DNA of 64,000 nucleotides from Argyresthia goedartella (GCA_949825045.1 OX463816.1:12023579-12087578); one strand, 5' to 3'. Shown: positions 33,897 through 46,041, numbered from the stretch's first letter. Notes: a model not told the origin generated them from the letters alone. A program made the numbers and translations.

Positions 33897-35939
33897 AACA
33901 ACTTTCCCAAGAAATATAAGGTCGCAAACGTCATGGGTTAAAAATCAATCCACAATACGATGTACCTCATTGCATTATAGTAATTTTCTGATTGTTGGCG
34001 TCGTTTTTTAGGCTTTTAGATCATACAAGAGAATAATTTCTGAAATATCAAATACAGGATTTTCATTTATTTCATTAATGATTGATTCTATTGAGCGAAT
34101 ATATCCGGCAGTAGGCAGTAGATTATTCTAAGGGCATCAAATCCTAAGATAACCACGTCAACAATCAGAAAAGGATTATAATGCAAAGAGATAAAGTTTA
34201 TTTTGAACTGATTTTCACCTCTGTCTATTTTTTTTTAAACTAGCTGGTAAAGTGGTAAAAGTTTCTGCAGAGCAGGACAGTACAATCATGTTAATCATAA
34301 TAATAATCAAAGTTTGCTCTAAACACATTAATTAACCATTTAATTTTAAGTAATATCGATCGCTCAGGTCTGTGGTCTGTTTCAGTGAGAAAATCAAACT
34401 TACAGGTCTATGCAATCAAAACATCACCTTATTGCTGAAATTTATGGTGATTTGCAAGGGAATCAAAAACTATAGGGTACCTCCCGTTGACCTAAAATCA
34501 TGAAATTTGGTACGAAGCAAGGTCTAAAATAGTATAAGTAAAGGAAACAAACTGAAAACCGGTGGAGTTCCTCCAAAAAAAAAATGCGCAATTCGTATTT
34601 TGCCGGTTTTTATTTTATTTGGGTAAGGATGTTCCTTCTAATTTGCCTAAATCCAGATATCTTCTGCTGCCTTATTTTACAAAATATCCATATCCTACCT
34701 GAATGGAGGAAGTTCGATAAGTTCGGAAGTAGGAATCTTTGAGTTACTGTATTATTTCGCAATTTCATTGTTACTTAACTTCGTGGTCAAAGTATTACCA
34801 ACGGACTCACCCTAACTAAATATTTTGTAACATCATCAAAATTGAATTTTCCGCAGCCAAGCGATAGCCAATCAGCGCGGAGGAAATGAGTGCAAAGTCC
34901 TCTCGCCGTTTGCCCAAGGGCTTCATTCTACCCTCCTCCCGTTGCTTGGCAACGGTGAGATATCGCACACCACTCGCTATAGGTAGTAGTCGGAGGAACT
35001 TTGTTTTATGACATCTCATACGAAATATTGTAGTGACGATAACGCTGTGTCTGCTGTTCTATTGATGTGTGAGGTTCTTGCTGACACTATCTCCTATAGG
35101 AAATTGATTTGTGTAGCCTTTACGGCTTTAATTTATGTAAGAAATACATATCTGGAACGTGCAAGTGTGTTTTAGTGATACTAACTATGGTTATTTGTGA
35201 ATAGAAATAGGTACCATGTGAATTGAAAGACTGGAATCACACACATCACAGCATGATAACAATGTCAATCATCCATCAGAGAACTAGCCTAGGTAGGTAT
35301 AAACATTTGTTTTCATGAATGAATCGTAACAAATTAAGTATCTGTTTACCCCTCAACTACATAACCTGCAACGTTAACAATGCAATCAAAACACTCACGA
35401 AAGTCAATAGTCATTTCTGTTACCAATCACTTAACTATCATAAAGGGCACTTCACACTGGTCATTTCGGGTAATTACTCACTGAGTTCCGTGTCAAGAGC
35501 ACATTACCGGACACATACGGCGCGGCTGCGATCCGTCAAAACATGGGTCACGTTGCTTAGTGCAGTTGGATGGCGTCGGGAATTGGCGCATGCGTAGATG
35601 ATGAGAAGGGAGACACGGGATAAAGAGACAGTAGCGACCCCTAAGAGCTTTTCGAATAAGTAAGCAGCTAAAACTATATTTATGGGTATTGCTCCTTTCT
35701 TGTAGTGTTTGTAGTTGGGGTGTAATCCCGAAAGAATATATAGATCTAGGACAATCTACCTCGGTAGGTAGGTATTTTGTTGAGGTTGGGAGTTTATGGT
35801 TTGGCGCAACTGGGCAAAGGTAGGTAGGTATCTTGTTTAGGATTATGTGCATTCCTACTTACTGTAGCAAATCAGTTTATTTTAGATAAAATAATGTAGT
35901 TAGGTATTTACGGAAGAACCTTTCATCATTTTCCGACAG
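33897..35939. other. No supported gene; possible promoter elements near 34.87-34.96 kb
   Basis: No open frame with a recognised product is present. A GC-richer stretch (34850-34990) holds a CCAAT motif and an X-box-like sequence, listed separately. Confidence 0.35.
34868..34955. promoter_or_regulatory. CCAAT motif and X-box-like palindrome
   Basis: CCAATCAG sits at 34868, and CCGTTGCTTGGCAACGG at 34939-34955 has 7-bp inverted arms around TTG. The latter resembles the RFX-factor X-box (GTTRCC...GGYAAC). The combination in a locally GC-rich stretch could mark a promoter, perhaps distal to the rhomboid-like gene on the minus strand. Chance occurrence is quite possible. Confidence 0.25.
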
Positions 35940-36065
35940 ATGCTCACCGGTTTACACTCACGAAACTTGGCAATTCTTTCAAGTGTCAATGCATTCTCTA
36001 CTACAACAAGATTGTGGAGATTTCGAAATCGCCATTTGAGAAATTTAAAAACCATGTCACTGATT
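35940..36065 (+). mobile_element. LINE 3' fragment (+)
   Basis: It matches the 3' coding/UTR segment at 43668-43800, sharing 'TTTCAAGTGTCAATGCATT', 'CTACAACAAGAT' and 'TCGCCATTTGAGAAATTTAA'. It is a short relic with no intact frame. Confidence 0.65.
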
Positions 36066-36109
36066 ATGTACTTTACCTGAAAAGGGATAAACTCTAATCA
36101 AACTCAAAA

Positions 36110-36610
36110 CTCAAACTCTAAATTTCCTTACTTATTACTGTAGATATTTTCACATACTTAGCAAACGTCATTTTTTGCCCCTTCTCTACATTGGGCCACT
36201 GTGGTAGAAGAAGGGCGAAGAAACTCCCACAGATAAATTATTAGATCTATTTTAAAAGTTAGTTGTGTTTAACTACAAATATTACAATATTAATTATTAT
36301 AAATAATAATCAGGAATAAATCATTACAACATTATTAACAGCGAGTTCTATGTTGAGTTAGATTAACACCATTAACAACATTGTATCTCCTTTTTTAGAC
36401 AAAGACGCTTTTACATTGTTTTTAAATTGATCATATGCCAGTTTCCAAATCCCCAGAGGTATCTTGTTGTAACAAATAAATAACGCACTGATCCTTGAAA
36501 GTATTGCTAACTTTGTTTAAACCGGGGCGCAACTATATGATTATTTCTTAGGTTAACATTACAACTATCGCTAAGTTTGGAAAATGTTGTGGTTCTTGCG
36601 TACATACCGT
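36110..36610 (-). mobile_element. LINE 3' end fragment (-)
   Basis: The reverse complement contains the same LINE tail landmarks as 45420-45960: 'CTTCTTCTACCACAGTGGCC', 'AACCGGGGCG' side sequence, 'CAAGATACCTCTGGGG' and 'TAATCATATAGTTGCGCCCC'. It lies head-on with plus-strand fragments on both sides, so the site holds at least two insertions or rearranged pieces of one family. Confidence 0.65.
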
Positions 36611-36619
36611 ATAAAGGTT

Positions 36620-36840
36620 AATTGACGAAAATAAATTGCTGTTGAGAACATCAGACAAAACAAGGATGCGACCACATCTAGGCTTGTCTATTTTATTTAC
36701 TTTCATAGTGTCATGGTATTTTGCTGTGGGAGAAAGCAGCGGAAATTCAAACTATTTTTATGCTACACAATTTTTATACCATTTTCATAAACAGCTATTC
36801 GAGCAATTTATAATTTAAAACGCACAGGCTCCCTGAGACA
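36620..36840 (+). pseudogene. LINE reverse-transcriptase C-terminal relic
   Basis: In mixed frames one can read ...RTSDKTRMRPHLG and ...YFHSVMVFCCG with AIRAIYN near the end. These correspond to ...KIRQNTDVATSRL, YFHSVMSYGILLWG and AIRAIYN in the better copy at 43213-43464. Frameshifts and stops are numerous. Confidence 0.6.
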
Positions 36841-37019
36841 ACTTTTTAAAAGAAATTGACATAGTGAAGGTAGCTAAATATTTTCTGTAGCTGTCAATTT
36901 AATGAACTTAAAGAACGCATTAACTGGTTTTCCTTTGTGACAATAAAAAGGTTATCTATTTTTGTCACCCTGAATCTATAATACAACTGAATCTATAATA
37001 CAAAACACCTTTTGAATAC

Positions 37020-37325
37020 CACAAACACACACACATACACACACACCCTCACGCACCACACACCCACACATACACAAACATACACAAATACACACGCCGT
37101 TGTCATAATCTGTTAACATTACAGTGTATTCTTTGAGTTATAAGATATTTTTACAGCGAAACAAATACTAGGTTTATTCACAATAACTTAATTACTGCCT
37201 TGTAACGAGAGATGAAGACCTTCTAGCACAGGTATTTAAATACTTAAAAGGAGGTCTCATCAAATTGTTTGTTAAGTTAAGTTTAGTTAAAGAAATAAAC
37301 ATTTTCATTTCATTTCATTTCAACC
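37020..37325 (+). repeat. CA-rich tract followed by LINE-like tail (TTTCA)n
   Basis: A (CA)n-rich stretch covers 37022-37092. Downstream sequence ends in 'GAAATAAACATTTTCATTTC' with TTTCATTTCA repeats at about 37305-37322, as expected of a retroposed 3' end. No coding sequence remains. Confidence 0.5.
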
Positions 37326-38306
37326 CGCGAGCAAGCAACACATATGATTAGCCGTGGAAAAATCAATCAGACCTCAAGTATATTCCAGCAGCCAGCGCCA
37401 TTTCGTCTATTTGTCCAGCAGCAGTAGTTGTTCCTGATTCAATAAGAGGTCACTGCCTCACTAAACCTCCCGTCTTTCACTGCATACTGATTACGTTCAC
37501 GACGCCAGAAAAGGTTAACAGTTAACAGTTAAAATTCGTATATTTGTCCAGCAGCAGTCACTGTTTCTGTTTCAATCGGTGATAGGGGCCCCCCAACCCC
37601 GCACTGATTACGTTCACCACGCCAGGAAGCGTTAATTAACAGCTCCAATTTCTCTATTTCTCGTATTCAAAGTAACTAAACCTATGAAACTTCTGTATAT
37701 TGTATATCTAGAAAACGGGGCTGATATTGTGAAATGTTTGAGTTTTCCCTTGCTTTGTAGGCTAAACACTAATCATGTTAAAAATTCCAAGGAATTTTCG
37801 AAAGAAAATCGAGGTATAAGGGATAAGTTTTTCATTCAAATATCCAAGAACAAATAAGATTAGAATTTCGAATTCTATCCAATTTTTTGAAGTAAAACTT
37901 CTATACCCGCGCTTGACTTGGGGAGTAAGCTGGCGAATGCGTGACGAGAGCGTTACGAAAAGTGTGATCGGGCGAGGCGAACGAGAGGTGCGCGCGCACA
38001 TTTTCTTTCTCTCTTCCTCTCATAGCCAGACAAAGTGCAGGAGATGTATGTTTGAAACATTAGAGCTAAAGAAGTTTTACTTCAGTTGTGTGGTCTAAAG
38101 CACACTCTTTTTTTAATTATGGAATGATTCGTAGAATTTATAACCGAAATGTTCTAGTCCTTACCATTTCAAATTTGGAAATCTACATCCCTGTGAGGCC
38201 ATGTACTAAAAGTGCATAAATATCCTCTTTAAGCTTAGAAACCGTCAAAGGAGGTACTACTATTATAGTACGGTGACTTCGAGACATTCCAATTGAGTGT
38301 TCACCC
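37326..38306. other. No supported gene
   Basis: A motif 'TTTGTCCAGCAGCAGT' occurs twice, near 37415 and 37550, within two loosely similar ~110-bp segments. Nothing else is recognisable. Confidence 0.35.
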
Positions 38307-38868
38307 TTTTTAGGGTTCCGTATCCGAAGGGTGCCACACGGAACCCTATTACTAAGCCTCCGCTGTCCATCAGTCTGTCTGTCCGTCTGTCACCAGGCTG
38401 TATCTCATGAATCGTGATAGTTAGACAGTTGAAATTTTCACAGATGATGTATTTCTGTTGCCGCTATAAAGAAAAATACTAAAAAAACATAATAAAATAA
38501 ATATTTAAGGCGGCTCACATACAACAAACGTGTTTTTTTTGCTCGATATTGATAACGGCAACAGAGACGCTTGAAATATTCACAGAATATATAGTTATAT
38601 ATTCACTTTAAAAATAAATAATTAAATTAAAATAACCAAATATTTAAGGGGGCTCCCATACAACAAACGTGATTTATAGTGTAAACCACACTAAACTTAT
38701 GCACCCGAAAACATATATGGAGTATGAAAGTAGCCGCACCAATAACATTGTAAACAACTTTTTGCTATGTAAAATTCAAACTATTCACTCCGCACCATCC
38801 CTTCTATTGCACGGTGGTGCGGAACCCTTCGTGCGCGAGTTTGACTCGCACTTTACCGTTTTTTTTTA
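38307..38868 (+). repeat. 'TAGGG...' hairpin repeat, copy 3
   Basis: The opening hairpin GGGTTCCGT ... ACGGAACCC (9-bp arms) is followed by 'CTATTACTAAGCCTCCGC', 'CTGTCTGTCCGTCTGTCACC', 'GATGTATTTCTGTTGCCGCT' and two 'GGCTC(A/C)CATACAACAAACG' blocks. It ends with 'GGTGCGGAACCCTTCGTG' and GAGTTTGACTCGCACTTTACC, itself a hairpin. There is no open frame. It is a non-autonomous interspersed repeat of the type abundant in lepidopteran genomes. Confidence 0.8.
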
Positions 38869-38999
38869 TTTTGATCGGATTGAGTTTTCAAACATGTGTC
38901 AGAATATAATGTAATTTAAATCAAAAGCACTAAGGAGTATTGATATTAACTTCAAAGCAAATCACCGCCATTATGGCCTGACTTTATACCCTTTTTTAA

Positions 39000-39310
39000 C
39001 CCCGTTAGGGGATGAATTTCCATAATATACGAAACACGTCTTCCATCAATTCTGTTAAAAAAGGTTAATGTAAAATGTTAAGTAGATTGGACCAAGGGAT
39101 CACGTTGTCCCATACAAACTTTGCCCCCCCTTTTTTCACATCCTTAGGGGTTGAATTTCGGAAAATCCTTTCTTATCGGATTCCTACGTCATCAAAGAAC
39201 CTCACCTCCAAGTTGCAGGTATCTACGATCAGCAGTTTAGGCTGTGCGTTGATCCGTCAGTCAGTCATTCAGGACAAAGCATTTAATATGTATAGATATA
39301 AACATAAACA
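39000..39310 (+). repeat. Lepidopteran-type dispersed repeat
   Basis: The segment contains 'CATCCTTAGGGGTTGAATTT', 'CCTACGTCATCAAAGAACC', 'GCTGTGCGTTGATCCGTCAG' and short CAGT repeats before an AT-rich end. I recall this arrangement as a common dispersed repeat in moth and butterfly genomes. Family name is uncertain and only one copy is seen here. Confidence 0.5.
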
Positions 39311-40184
39311 TAAAGATATAAGCTAAGTGAGGGGCTCTAACTAGAATTAGTGAACCAATGACTTTGATTGATATACCCCACAAGTCTTCAGTATTTTTTA
39401 AGTTAAGTGATCTAAACGTTTTGACGATGCCCTGGGGATATACATGATTAAATTTAAAATCTACATTACTGACGCTAGTTCTGTTTTTTTAACAAAGTCT
39501 CTGGATGAATGTAGACGTTTTCTACTGTGTAAGGGTTCTTTGGCGAAGAAACTTTCGAAAACCCGAGCTACCTCAGCGTTGGATTTAACAACATCAGTAG
39601 AAATAATTGTCCCTTTGTATAACTTTGCCAGTTTCACAGTTTATTATTCGGCAAACCGCTTTCATTATATTATAAATTTTTGTATTTTTCTTATAATGTG
39701 TAAAGTTTTTGCAGTTCAAAAAACCAACTTGAAAGTTTTGGAATATTTTTGTAAATTTTTCTATCTAAGGTAGGTTTTATGTAAATAAAGGTCATACATG
39801 ATAACTCTACTTTTACGAATTCCAAATGTTGCCTACTCATTAAATATAGATTTTCCGTTGTTGTCACTGACTTTCTTTAATTTAAAAACTTTATTGTTTT
39901 CTAGATTTTGTTCGGGTTCTGTTTATTAAAATCCAGCATTGGCAAATTTATATTTAAGTTTTTCGTATACATCTCTAGTCTATGGGATGTAATAGGCCTA
40001 TAAAATGATAGATCTTGATGGTCTTATCCTTACCAGCAATTGGGAATGAATCTGTTTGTCCGCTGTGATCGGGGGTAAGCAGTTAATTACATTTTACTGA
40101 TGAATGCACAGTAACGAAAAACATTATTTATGCAAGTTTGGTTATTAATCATAGTCGGCTCCAGAAATACTGAGATAAAATAAA
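39311..40184. other. No supported gene
   Basis: A 109-codon plus-strand frame (39444-39773) has no recognised domain. The surrounding sequence is AT-rich and could be LINE 3' or 5' debris, but I cannot match it to another copy. Confidence 0.35.
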
Positions 40185-40400
40185 TTATTTGAATAAAATT
40201 AATAATCTTTGTTTCATAGTTGTATTTACAAGCAAATCTACATTAAGATCGCCATAAATAATTATCTTTTTTCTGTTATCATAGTTTAGTGAGCGCTTCC
40301 TCAATGATTTTCTCAAACATTTCAAAATTGCCATGGCCTGTTTCATCCCCCGGAGGCCTGTAGACACAAACAATAATATGATTATCTATCTCACAGAGCA
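40185..40400 (-). pseudogene. LINE AP-endonuclease fragment
   Basis: On the minus strand one frame reads IIVCVYRPPGDETGHG and then FEKIIEEALTKL before a stop. After a one-base shift the next frame reads NYDNRKKIIIYGDLNVDLL. VYRPP and GDLNVD are hallmarks of the apurinic/apyrimidinic-type endonuclease of non-LTR retrotransposons. The frameshift and truncation on both sides make it a dead relic. Confidence 0.75.
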
Positions 40401-41684
40401 TTGAATATTACAGAGAGGGCAAGCCGCCTCGTAACGGCTGACCGTTGTATGCCCAGTGTGCATACAATGCATTCAGTTGCTCTCAGCAAGAATTCCCGAG
40501 TGCACGCGCTGATCGCCTTAAAAAAACTGACAACAATTAGCTTCCTTTTCTATAATGCCGGTCAGTGCAGTTATCCTATGTGAAAATAGCAGTGATTCGA
40601 CAAATTTCCATAACAAGGTTATAACATTTCACAGGTAAATACTAAAAATACAATATTTCTTCAATAAAACAACACGATTGACGAAATATTCCGAGGAAGT
40701 ACCTAATGCTATTGAGTCGCATCCAGATTCCGTCTCTCTCATACTCATTAGCGTTACCTCCTAGCGAGAGAGACAGGAAATAAATTTAATGTCCATGACG
40801 CGAGAGGTGCCACATGGGTGCCACGCTCGCTGTGGTAGATTAGTGATGTCGCTTTATCGACTTAGACTGTATCGCAAAAATCTGTATCGAGTTACAGAAT
40901 TAAACCTTTCCTGTATAGTATGTATTTTAAAATACCCCGTGACTCTGCTGATAAACGAGAGTAAACACAATCACTCTGGTTAAGCAACTGCTGCTTATAG
41001 TGGGTGAACATTTTTTGTTCATCCCCGTGCCTCAGAGAGCACGTTAAGTGCACAAGATCATTTTTTCAATGCAATTTTTTGATTTTCGATCCCATGCAAT
41101 TCGGAAATAAAAGAAAAATGAATTCCAGCAACAGTTAGAGGACCTATTTGGTGGACGGTGAAGAGAATTACAATATGCTCTGCTTATTTTAAAGAAAATA
41201 TTGTGTATCACTGAGTATCTCAAAATGTACGTATTTTGAGTAATAAAATGTATGTATTGTCGGCAACACCTATGTAGTTTCTGACTGCTATGCGACAATA
41301 TGTTACAAAAATAAATACTTTTCTTGACTGTTAAATAAGAAAGAGTTTTATTTTACTTGTCTTTTCACGTACACAGTCTAAATAGTTTATAACACAATAT
41401 AGAACAGTAATGAATAACCCGATCTAAATTGTCTCTCAGGCCAAATTTTACTGTTCTAGAAGATAATTCGCGAAAGACATAACTATCGATAACCTTTTAT
41501 CGACATCAACCTGTCCCCACATGTTGAGATATCTGTGATCTATCTCATTGAGGACTAGGTAGGTAGGTAGGTTTTAGGCTAGGTTAGGTTTAGGACGCTT
41601 AATAATTTTGTAATGATTTATTCCAACATATTACCTGTCTTTAATAGTTAATATGAGATCTACCTATAAATCAAGCTGTGGGAG
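40401..41684. other. No supported gene
   Basis: Short frames only. A GGTAGGTAGGTAGG/TTAGG-like stretch at about 41553-41595 is too short and irregular to be telomeric. Confidence 0.4.
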
Positions 41685-41805
41685 TTAGTTCGCGCTTTTG
41701 CTTCCACAGTGGTCCAATGTAGAGAAGAGGCAAAAAAACGTTTGCTATGTTTACCTAAGCGAATAACTACAGTTATAAATAAATATTGACTTTGAATTTG
41801 ACTAA
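41685..41805 (+). mobile_element. LINE 3' tail
   Basis: 'TCCACAGTGGTCCAATGTAG' and 'GCAAAAAAACGTTTGCTATG' match, in the opposite orientation, the tails at 36160-36240 and 45460-45530. The A/T-rich end 'ATAAATAAATATTGACTTTG' is the 3' terminus. Confidence 0.6.
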
Positions 41806-42049
41806 CATACCTACCCTATTGAAGCGAGGGTCACCAGTGAAGAGACGAGGTTATCTGGAAGAGGTCTTGTGTGTGGCTGCGTCCGCTGTGGATTTAGGTC
41901 CGTAAAAGGGAGATCACCGCTTCAGGTTGCTACGCCTGGTGACTTATGGTCCGACAGCAGGTGCTCGGACGTTTTATATGTAACTGAAGAAATTTCTCTT
42001 GCACGATGCAGGAATGATTGTCAATTGCTTCTGCGATCCAAATTACTTT

Positions 42050-42556
42050 AGACCAATAGCTCTGTCATATGACATACTCACTCAGAACAGATGATCAAGA
42101 GCAGACTAGAGTGGTTTATATAATCTAAGGGTGTTCTAGTAAAATCCCAATTTGTTTTCCGAAAAGGATTCAGTATTTCTGACAGCCTCAGTATTTTCAC
42201 CAAAGATGCTAGTTTGGCTTTTCCCAAGAATGACTCAGTTCTAGCTGTTTTCTTGGATATTTCTTCTGCATACGACAGTGTCCTCCTTTCAGTACTCAGG
42301 TAAAAGTTACCACAGCTGAATATCCCTGTAAAGTTGAGCCATTGTATATGCAGGCTACTCATGTCCAGGTCAATCACCCTTCGCGTCCCTGGGGAGGGAT
42401 TCGTAACTCGCATGGTGTGGAGAGGTCTTCCACGTGGATCAGTTCTCAGCCCTTTGCTCTATGATATATACACCTCATCCCTCCACACTTCTTTAAATGA
42501 TGGCTGTCAAATTCTACAGTATGCTTATGACGTAGCACTATACATACTTAAAGTTC
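42050..42556 (+). pseudogene. LINE reverse transcriptase relic, family 1
   Basis: The plus strand reads NYFRPIALS, then after stops KSRLEWFI, SQFVFRKGFSISDSL, AVFLDISSAYDSVLLSVLR, ITLRVPGEGF, VWRGLPRGSVLSPLLYDIYT and ILQYAYDVALYI. These are successive reverse-transcriptase motifs of a non-LTR element. The catalytic YADD is mutated to YAYD, and in-frame stops occur early, so it is inactive. The fragment ends abruptly at a 23-bp inverted duplication. Confidence 0.8.
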
Positions 42557-42582
42557 TAAGTCATAAGCATACTGTAGAATTT
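42509..42582. repeat. 23-bp perfect inverted repeat at LINE-LINE junction
   Basis: The arm 42509-42531 (starts AAATTCTACAGTATGC) is the exact reverse complement of 42560-42582, with a 28-bp spacer. The left arm is part of the first LINE reverse transcriptase (the YAYD region). The right arm is an inverted copy placed at the border with the next LINE fragment. Confidence 0.9.
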
Positions 42583-43870
42583 TCACACTTCAACCGCACA
42601 AAACAACTCCACGCCAAACAATTCGGTTTCACTAGGGGTAAATCGAGTACGGATGCAGGTATTACCCTTATATCTCATATTTATTCTGCATGGGAGGCCG
42701 CATATGATGCTATCAGAGTTTTTTGCGATCTGTCGAAGGCATTTGATTGTGTTGATCATAATACGCTATTAATAAAATAAAATAATTACCGAGTTAGAAA
42801 TAAAGCGTTGGATCTACTAAGATCATATTAAAGCAATAGAATTCAAAAGGCAGAAGTCAACGGCGTTAAATCTGATGGATCGGGTGTAAAATTTGGCGTT
42901 CCACAAGGTTCCACATTAGGCCCTTTCTTATTCCTTGTATATATTAACGATCTGCCTTTCATGGTACAGAAATTGACTGAAATAGTATTCTTTGCTGATG
43001 ACTCTTCAATGGTCTTCAAAATTTTAACAAAAAGAAGATTTTGATTATATTAATGGTGTATTGTCTTTAACCTTGATTTGGTTCACAGTTAAAATTGTGT
43101 TGTTAATTGTTGGTAAAACCAAGGGTATCAAATTCTCACTTCCAAAAGTCAGGCAAGTTGAGACCAGTTTAGTGTTGACAGCAACACGTTAGAAGTAGTA
43201 AATTATACGAAGTTGCTTGGAATAACTATTGATAACAAGTTGCCGTGGGGACCCCACATAGATAAATTAGCTAGTAAATTAAGTTCTGCCACTTACGCTG
43301 TTAGGAAAATCAGACAAAACACAGATGTGGCTACATCTAGGCTAGTATATTTTAGTTACTTTCATAGTGTCATGTCCTATGGTATCTTGTTGTGGGGGAA
43401 AGCTGTGGATATACAAACTATTTTTATTTTACAGAAAAGAGCTATTCGAGCAATTTATAACTGAAAACGAACAGACTCCTTAAGAGAGCTTTTTAAAGAA
43501 AATACTAACTGTAGCTAGTCAATTTATTTTTTATTTATAGAAATATTTTTATTTACTTTAGAAAATATACTGTATGTACGCAAGAACCTAACAACATTTA
43601 CCAAACTTAGCGATAGCTGTTTGTGTGTTTGTAATGTTTACCTAAGAAATAATCACAGACTAGTTGCGCCCCGGTTTAGACTCGCAAAGGTTAGCAATCC
43701 TTTCAAGGGTAAGTGCATTTTCTACTTCAATAAGATACCTCTGGAGAGTTTTAAATTGCCATTTGAGCAATTTAAAAAGCATATTAAAGTGACTTTGTCG
43801 AAACAGTGATGTTACAATGTTCAAGATTGCTTAAATGACGGGACTGTAAGGGGTTAATCTAGCTCAACAC
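42583..43870 (+). pseudogene. LINE reverse transcriptase relic, family 2
   Basis: In successive frames the plus strand reads KQLHAKQFGFTRGKSSTDAG, FCDLSKAFDCVDHNTLLIK, GVKFGVPQGSTLGPFLF, VYINDLPF and FFADDSSMVFKI. Then come LLGITIDNKLPWGPHIDKL, TSRLVYFSYFHSVMSYG and RAIRAIYN, and a 3' segment to about 43870. The order matches a non-LTR reverse transcriptase (Jockey/CR1-like by motif). FADD is intact but several stops and frameshifts break the frame. The same family occurs in reverse at 45420-47462 and as pieces at 35.9-36.8 and 41.7 kb. Confidence 0.8.
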
Positions 43871-45419
43871 AGTCCTTGCTCTTAATAGTTTTGTAATACC
43901 TATAATACCTATAATCAATATACCTGATCGACCATCTTCTCGAAACAGTTATGAGCTGCCCCCCCCTAGCTGAAATCCTGGGTACGCCCTTGCTAATCCT
44001 AGTAGTTTATACATGTAACAAAATTTAATTGTAGTCAGAATGCGTTGTACATTTGTAGATAGTCTGCATATCTTATTTATATATTGAATGTTATCATCCC
44101 TTTATCAATCGTGTTTTTTTTCTTATTTCAGATGGTTAAAAGTCCTAAACTTGCTAAGCAAAACTTGTTTATTTTCATTTTCATCAAAATTTCCTATTGC
44201 CATGAATAAAACTAAAGTGAAAATTTCAAACACACAAAATTAACCTCAGAAGCAGGAGGTTAGCACGCCATAATGAAGAAAAGAAGAAGACCCTAAATAA
44301 AATGGACAAAAATAATTTAATGCTATCCACTTAGGCATATTTGTTGTTTGAAGTTAATTAACCTCATTCCGTTCAGTAAATCAAAGCCATTTATCTGATG
44401 AGATCAGTGATCGCAAAGTTCTCATATTAAAATTGAATACGCCTGCATAAACAGCTGGTAATTGGTATAATGTTTATCTTGCGAAATTGTTGCGGTGTTC
44501 TAAACTACAGGCGCGTTGCCTTAAGTACGTTCCGTTACTCTGTAGTAAGTATGTGAAGAGCACATGCTTGCAATATTCTGGTTATATATACGGAGAATAT
44601 AACTCTGAAATAAAAATTAAAATGTGATTGTCAAAGTTATTTGAGAAAATTATTTGTGGTAAACATATATAACTCTAGCCATTGCAATAAAAGGGTAAAT
44701 ACATTTAGTTATAGTCCTAATTCGAGAATGGAACGTAATGTCAAAAAGCTGTCAAATATTCGCGAAATTGAAAAGTCGCAGTTTCGGTCAATCAAAACAA
44801 AATAAATAAATACATTCCATGTCGTGAAATCAAATCATCCATTTACATTATTATGCCTACGGGTCGTGCTGTCCAGTTGCTGAGAAGGTGGTCGGGTGAT
44901 AATAGATTGAAGAACATACATCTAAACCAGAATCCATCGAAAGATTCCTTGTTGAACCCCGGGTGCAATCACAGAGATATCTGCATTCCGAAAAGGTATG
45001 ATTATAATAGGTAATTATATAACATGGCTGCAGCAGTATCTACACACACAGTACACATGGGCACATACATTAATTTGGGAAATTTTGTGTAAATCCGATG
45101 TTGTTTATCCTAGAATTTTTGCAAATAATGTGACATGACCTTGTTTTTGTTTACAAGTTTTGTATTATGTATACAATATCCAAGTTCAAAAGAGAAGGGA
45201 ATAGAATACTTATGACGTAACGACGCCCAAATCAAGGTATTTTTCTACCTACTTAGAAGTTGTTTACCAAGTTTTTATTTTCACAATCTGGACATAAGCC
45301 AAAATTTTCGCATCACTGTTTCTCTACCACGCCAATTATATCATTGGTAAGAACCTACAGCATAAAATTGTAGTATTATTAGAGCCTGACTGATAGACCG
45401 CAAGTCAAATTAAATCAAA
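43871..45419. other. No supported gene
   Basis: AT-rich sequence with no open frame above 60 codons. I matched nothing to other repeats in the window. Confidence 0.45.
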
Positions 45420-46041
45420 TCATTTTTTTTTATTACTGTAGATATTTACATACTCATAGCAAACATCATTTTTTGCCTCTTCTCTGCTTTGTGAGAAGAC
45501 TGCGGGAGAAGAAGGGTGTAGAAACTCCCACAGATTAATATTTAGATCTCTTAAAATTTGTTTGTGCTAATCTAATACTAATATTACAATATTAATTATT
45601 ATAACTGATAAGCAGGAATAAATAATTACAAAACTAATAACAGCATGGTCTGTGTTGAGCAAGATTAACCCCATACAGTCCCGTCATTTAAGCAATCTTA
45701 AACATTGTAGTATCCCTGTTTCGACAAAGTCACTTTAATATGCTTTTTAAATTGCTCAAATGGAACTCTGCAGAGGTATTTTATTGAAGAAGAAAATGCA
45801 CTGACCCTTGACAGAATTGCTAACCTTCGCGAGTCTAAACCGGGGCGCAATTAGTCTGTGATTATTTCTTAGGTAAACATTACACACACACACAAACAGC
45901 TATAGTTAAGTTTGGTAAATGTTGATAGGTCCTTTTTAATTTTTCAATCATTTGTATTATGTTTGTATGGGAAATTCACGCGGTCACCGGTCTCGTAAGG
46001 ATTCTGTTCATTTTCAATTATAAATTGCTCGAATAGCTCTT
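45420..46041 (-). mobile_element. LINE family 2, 3' part (-)
   Basis: The reverse complement continues the LINE at 46907-47462. It contains AIRAIYN-coding sequence at 46030-46010, then the 3' segment with 'AGTTGCGCCCCGGTTTAGAC', 'ATGACGGGACTGTATGGGG' and the tail 'TTCTTCTCCCGCAGTC'. It is separated from the RT part by the 46042-46906 insertion. Confidence 0.75.

Noticed and set aside
41553..41595. Telomeric (TTAGG)n stretch
   Set aside because: Only a few irregular GGTAG/GGTTAG motifs; insect telomere repeats would be long and regular.
42078..42413. 111-codon minus-strand frame
   Set aside because: It is the antisense of reverse-transcriptase motifs readable on the plus strand.
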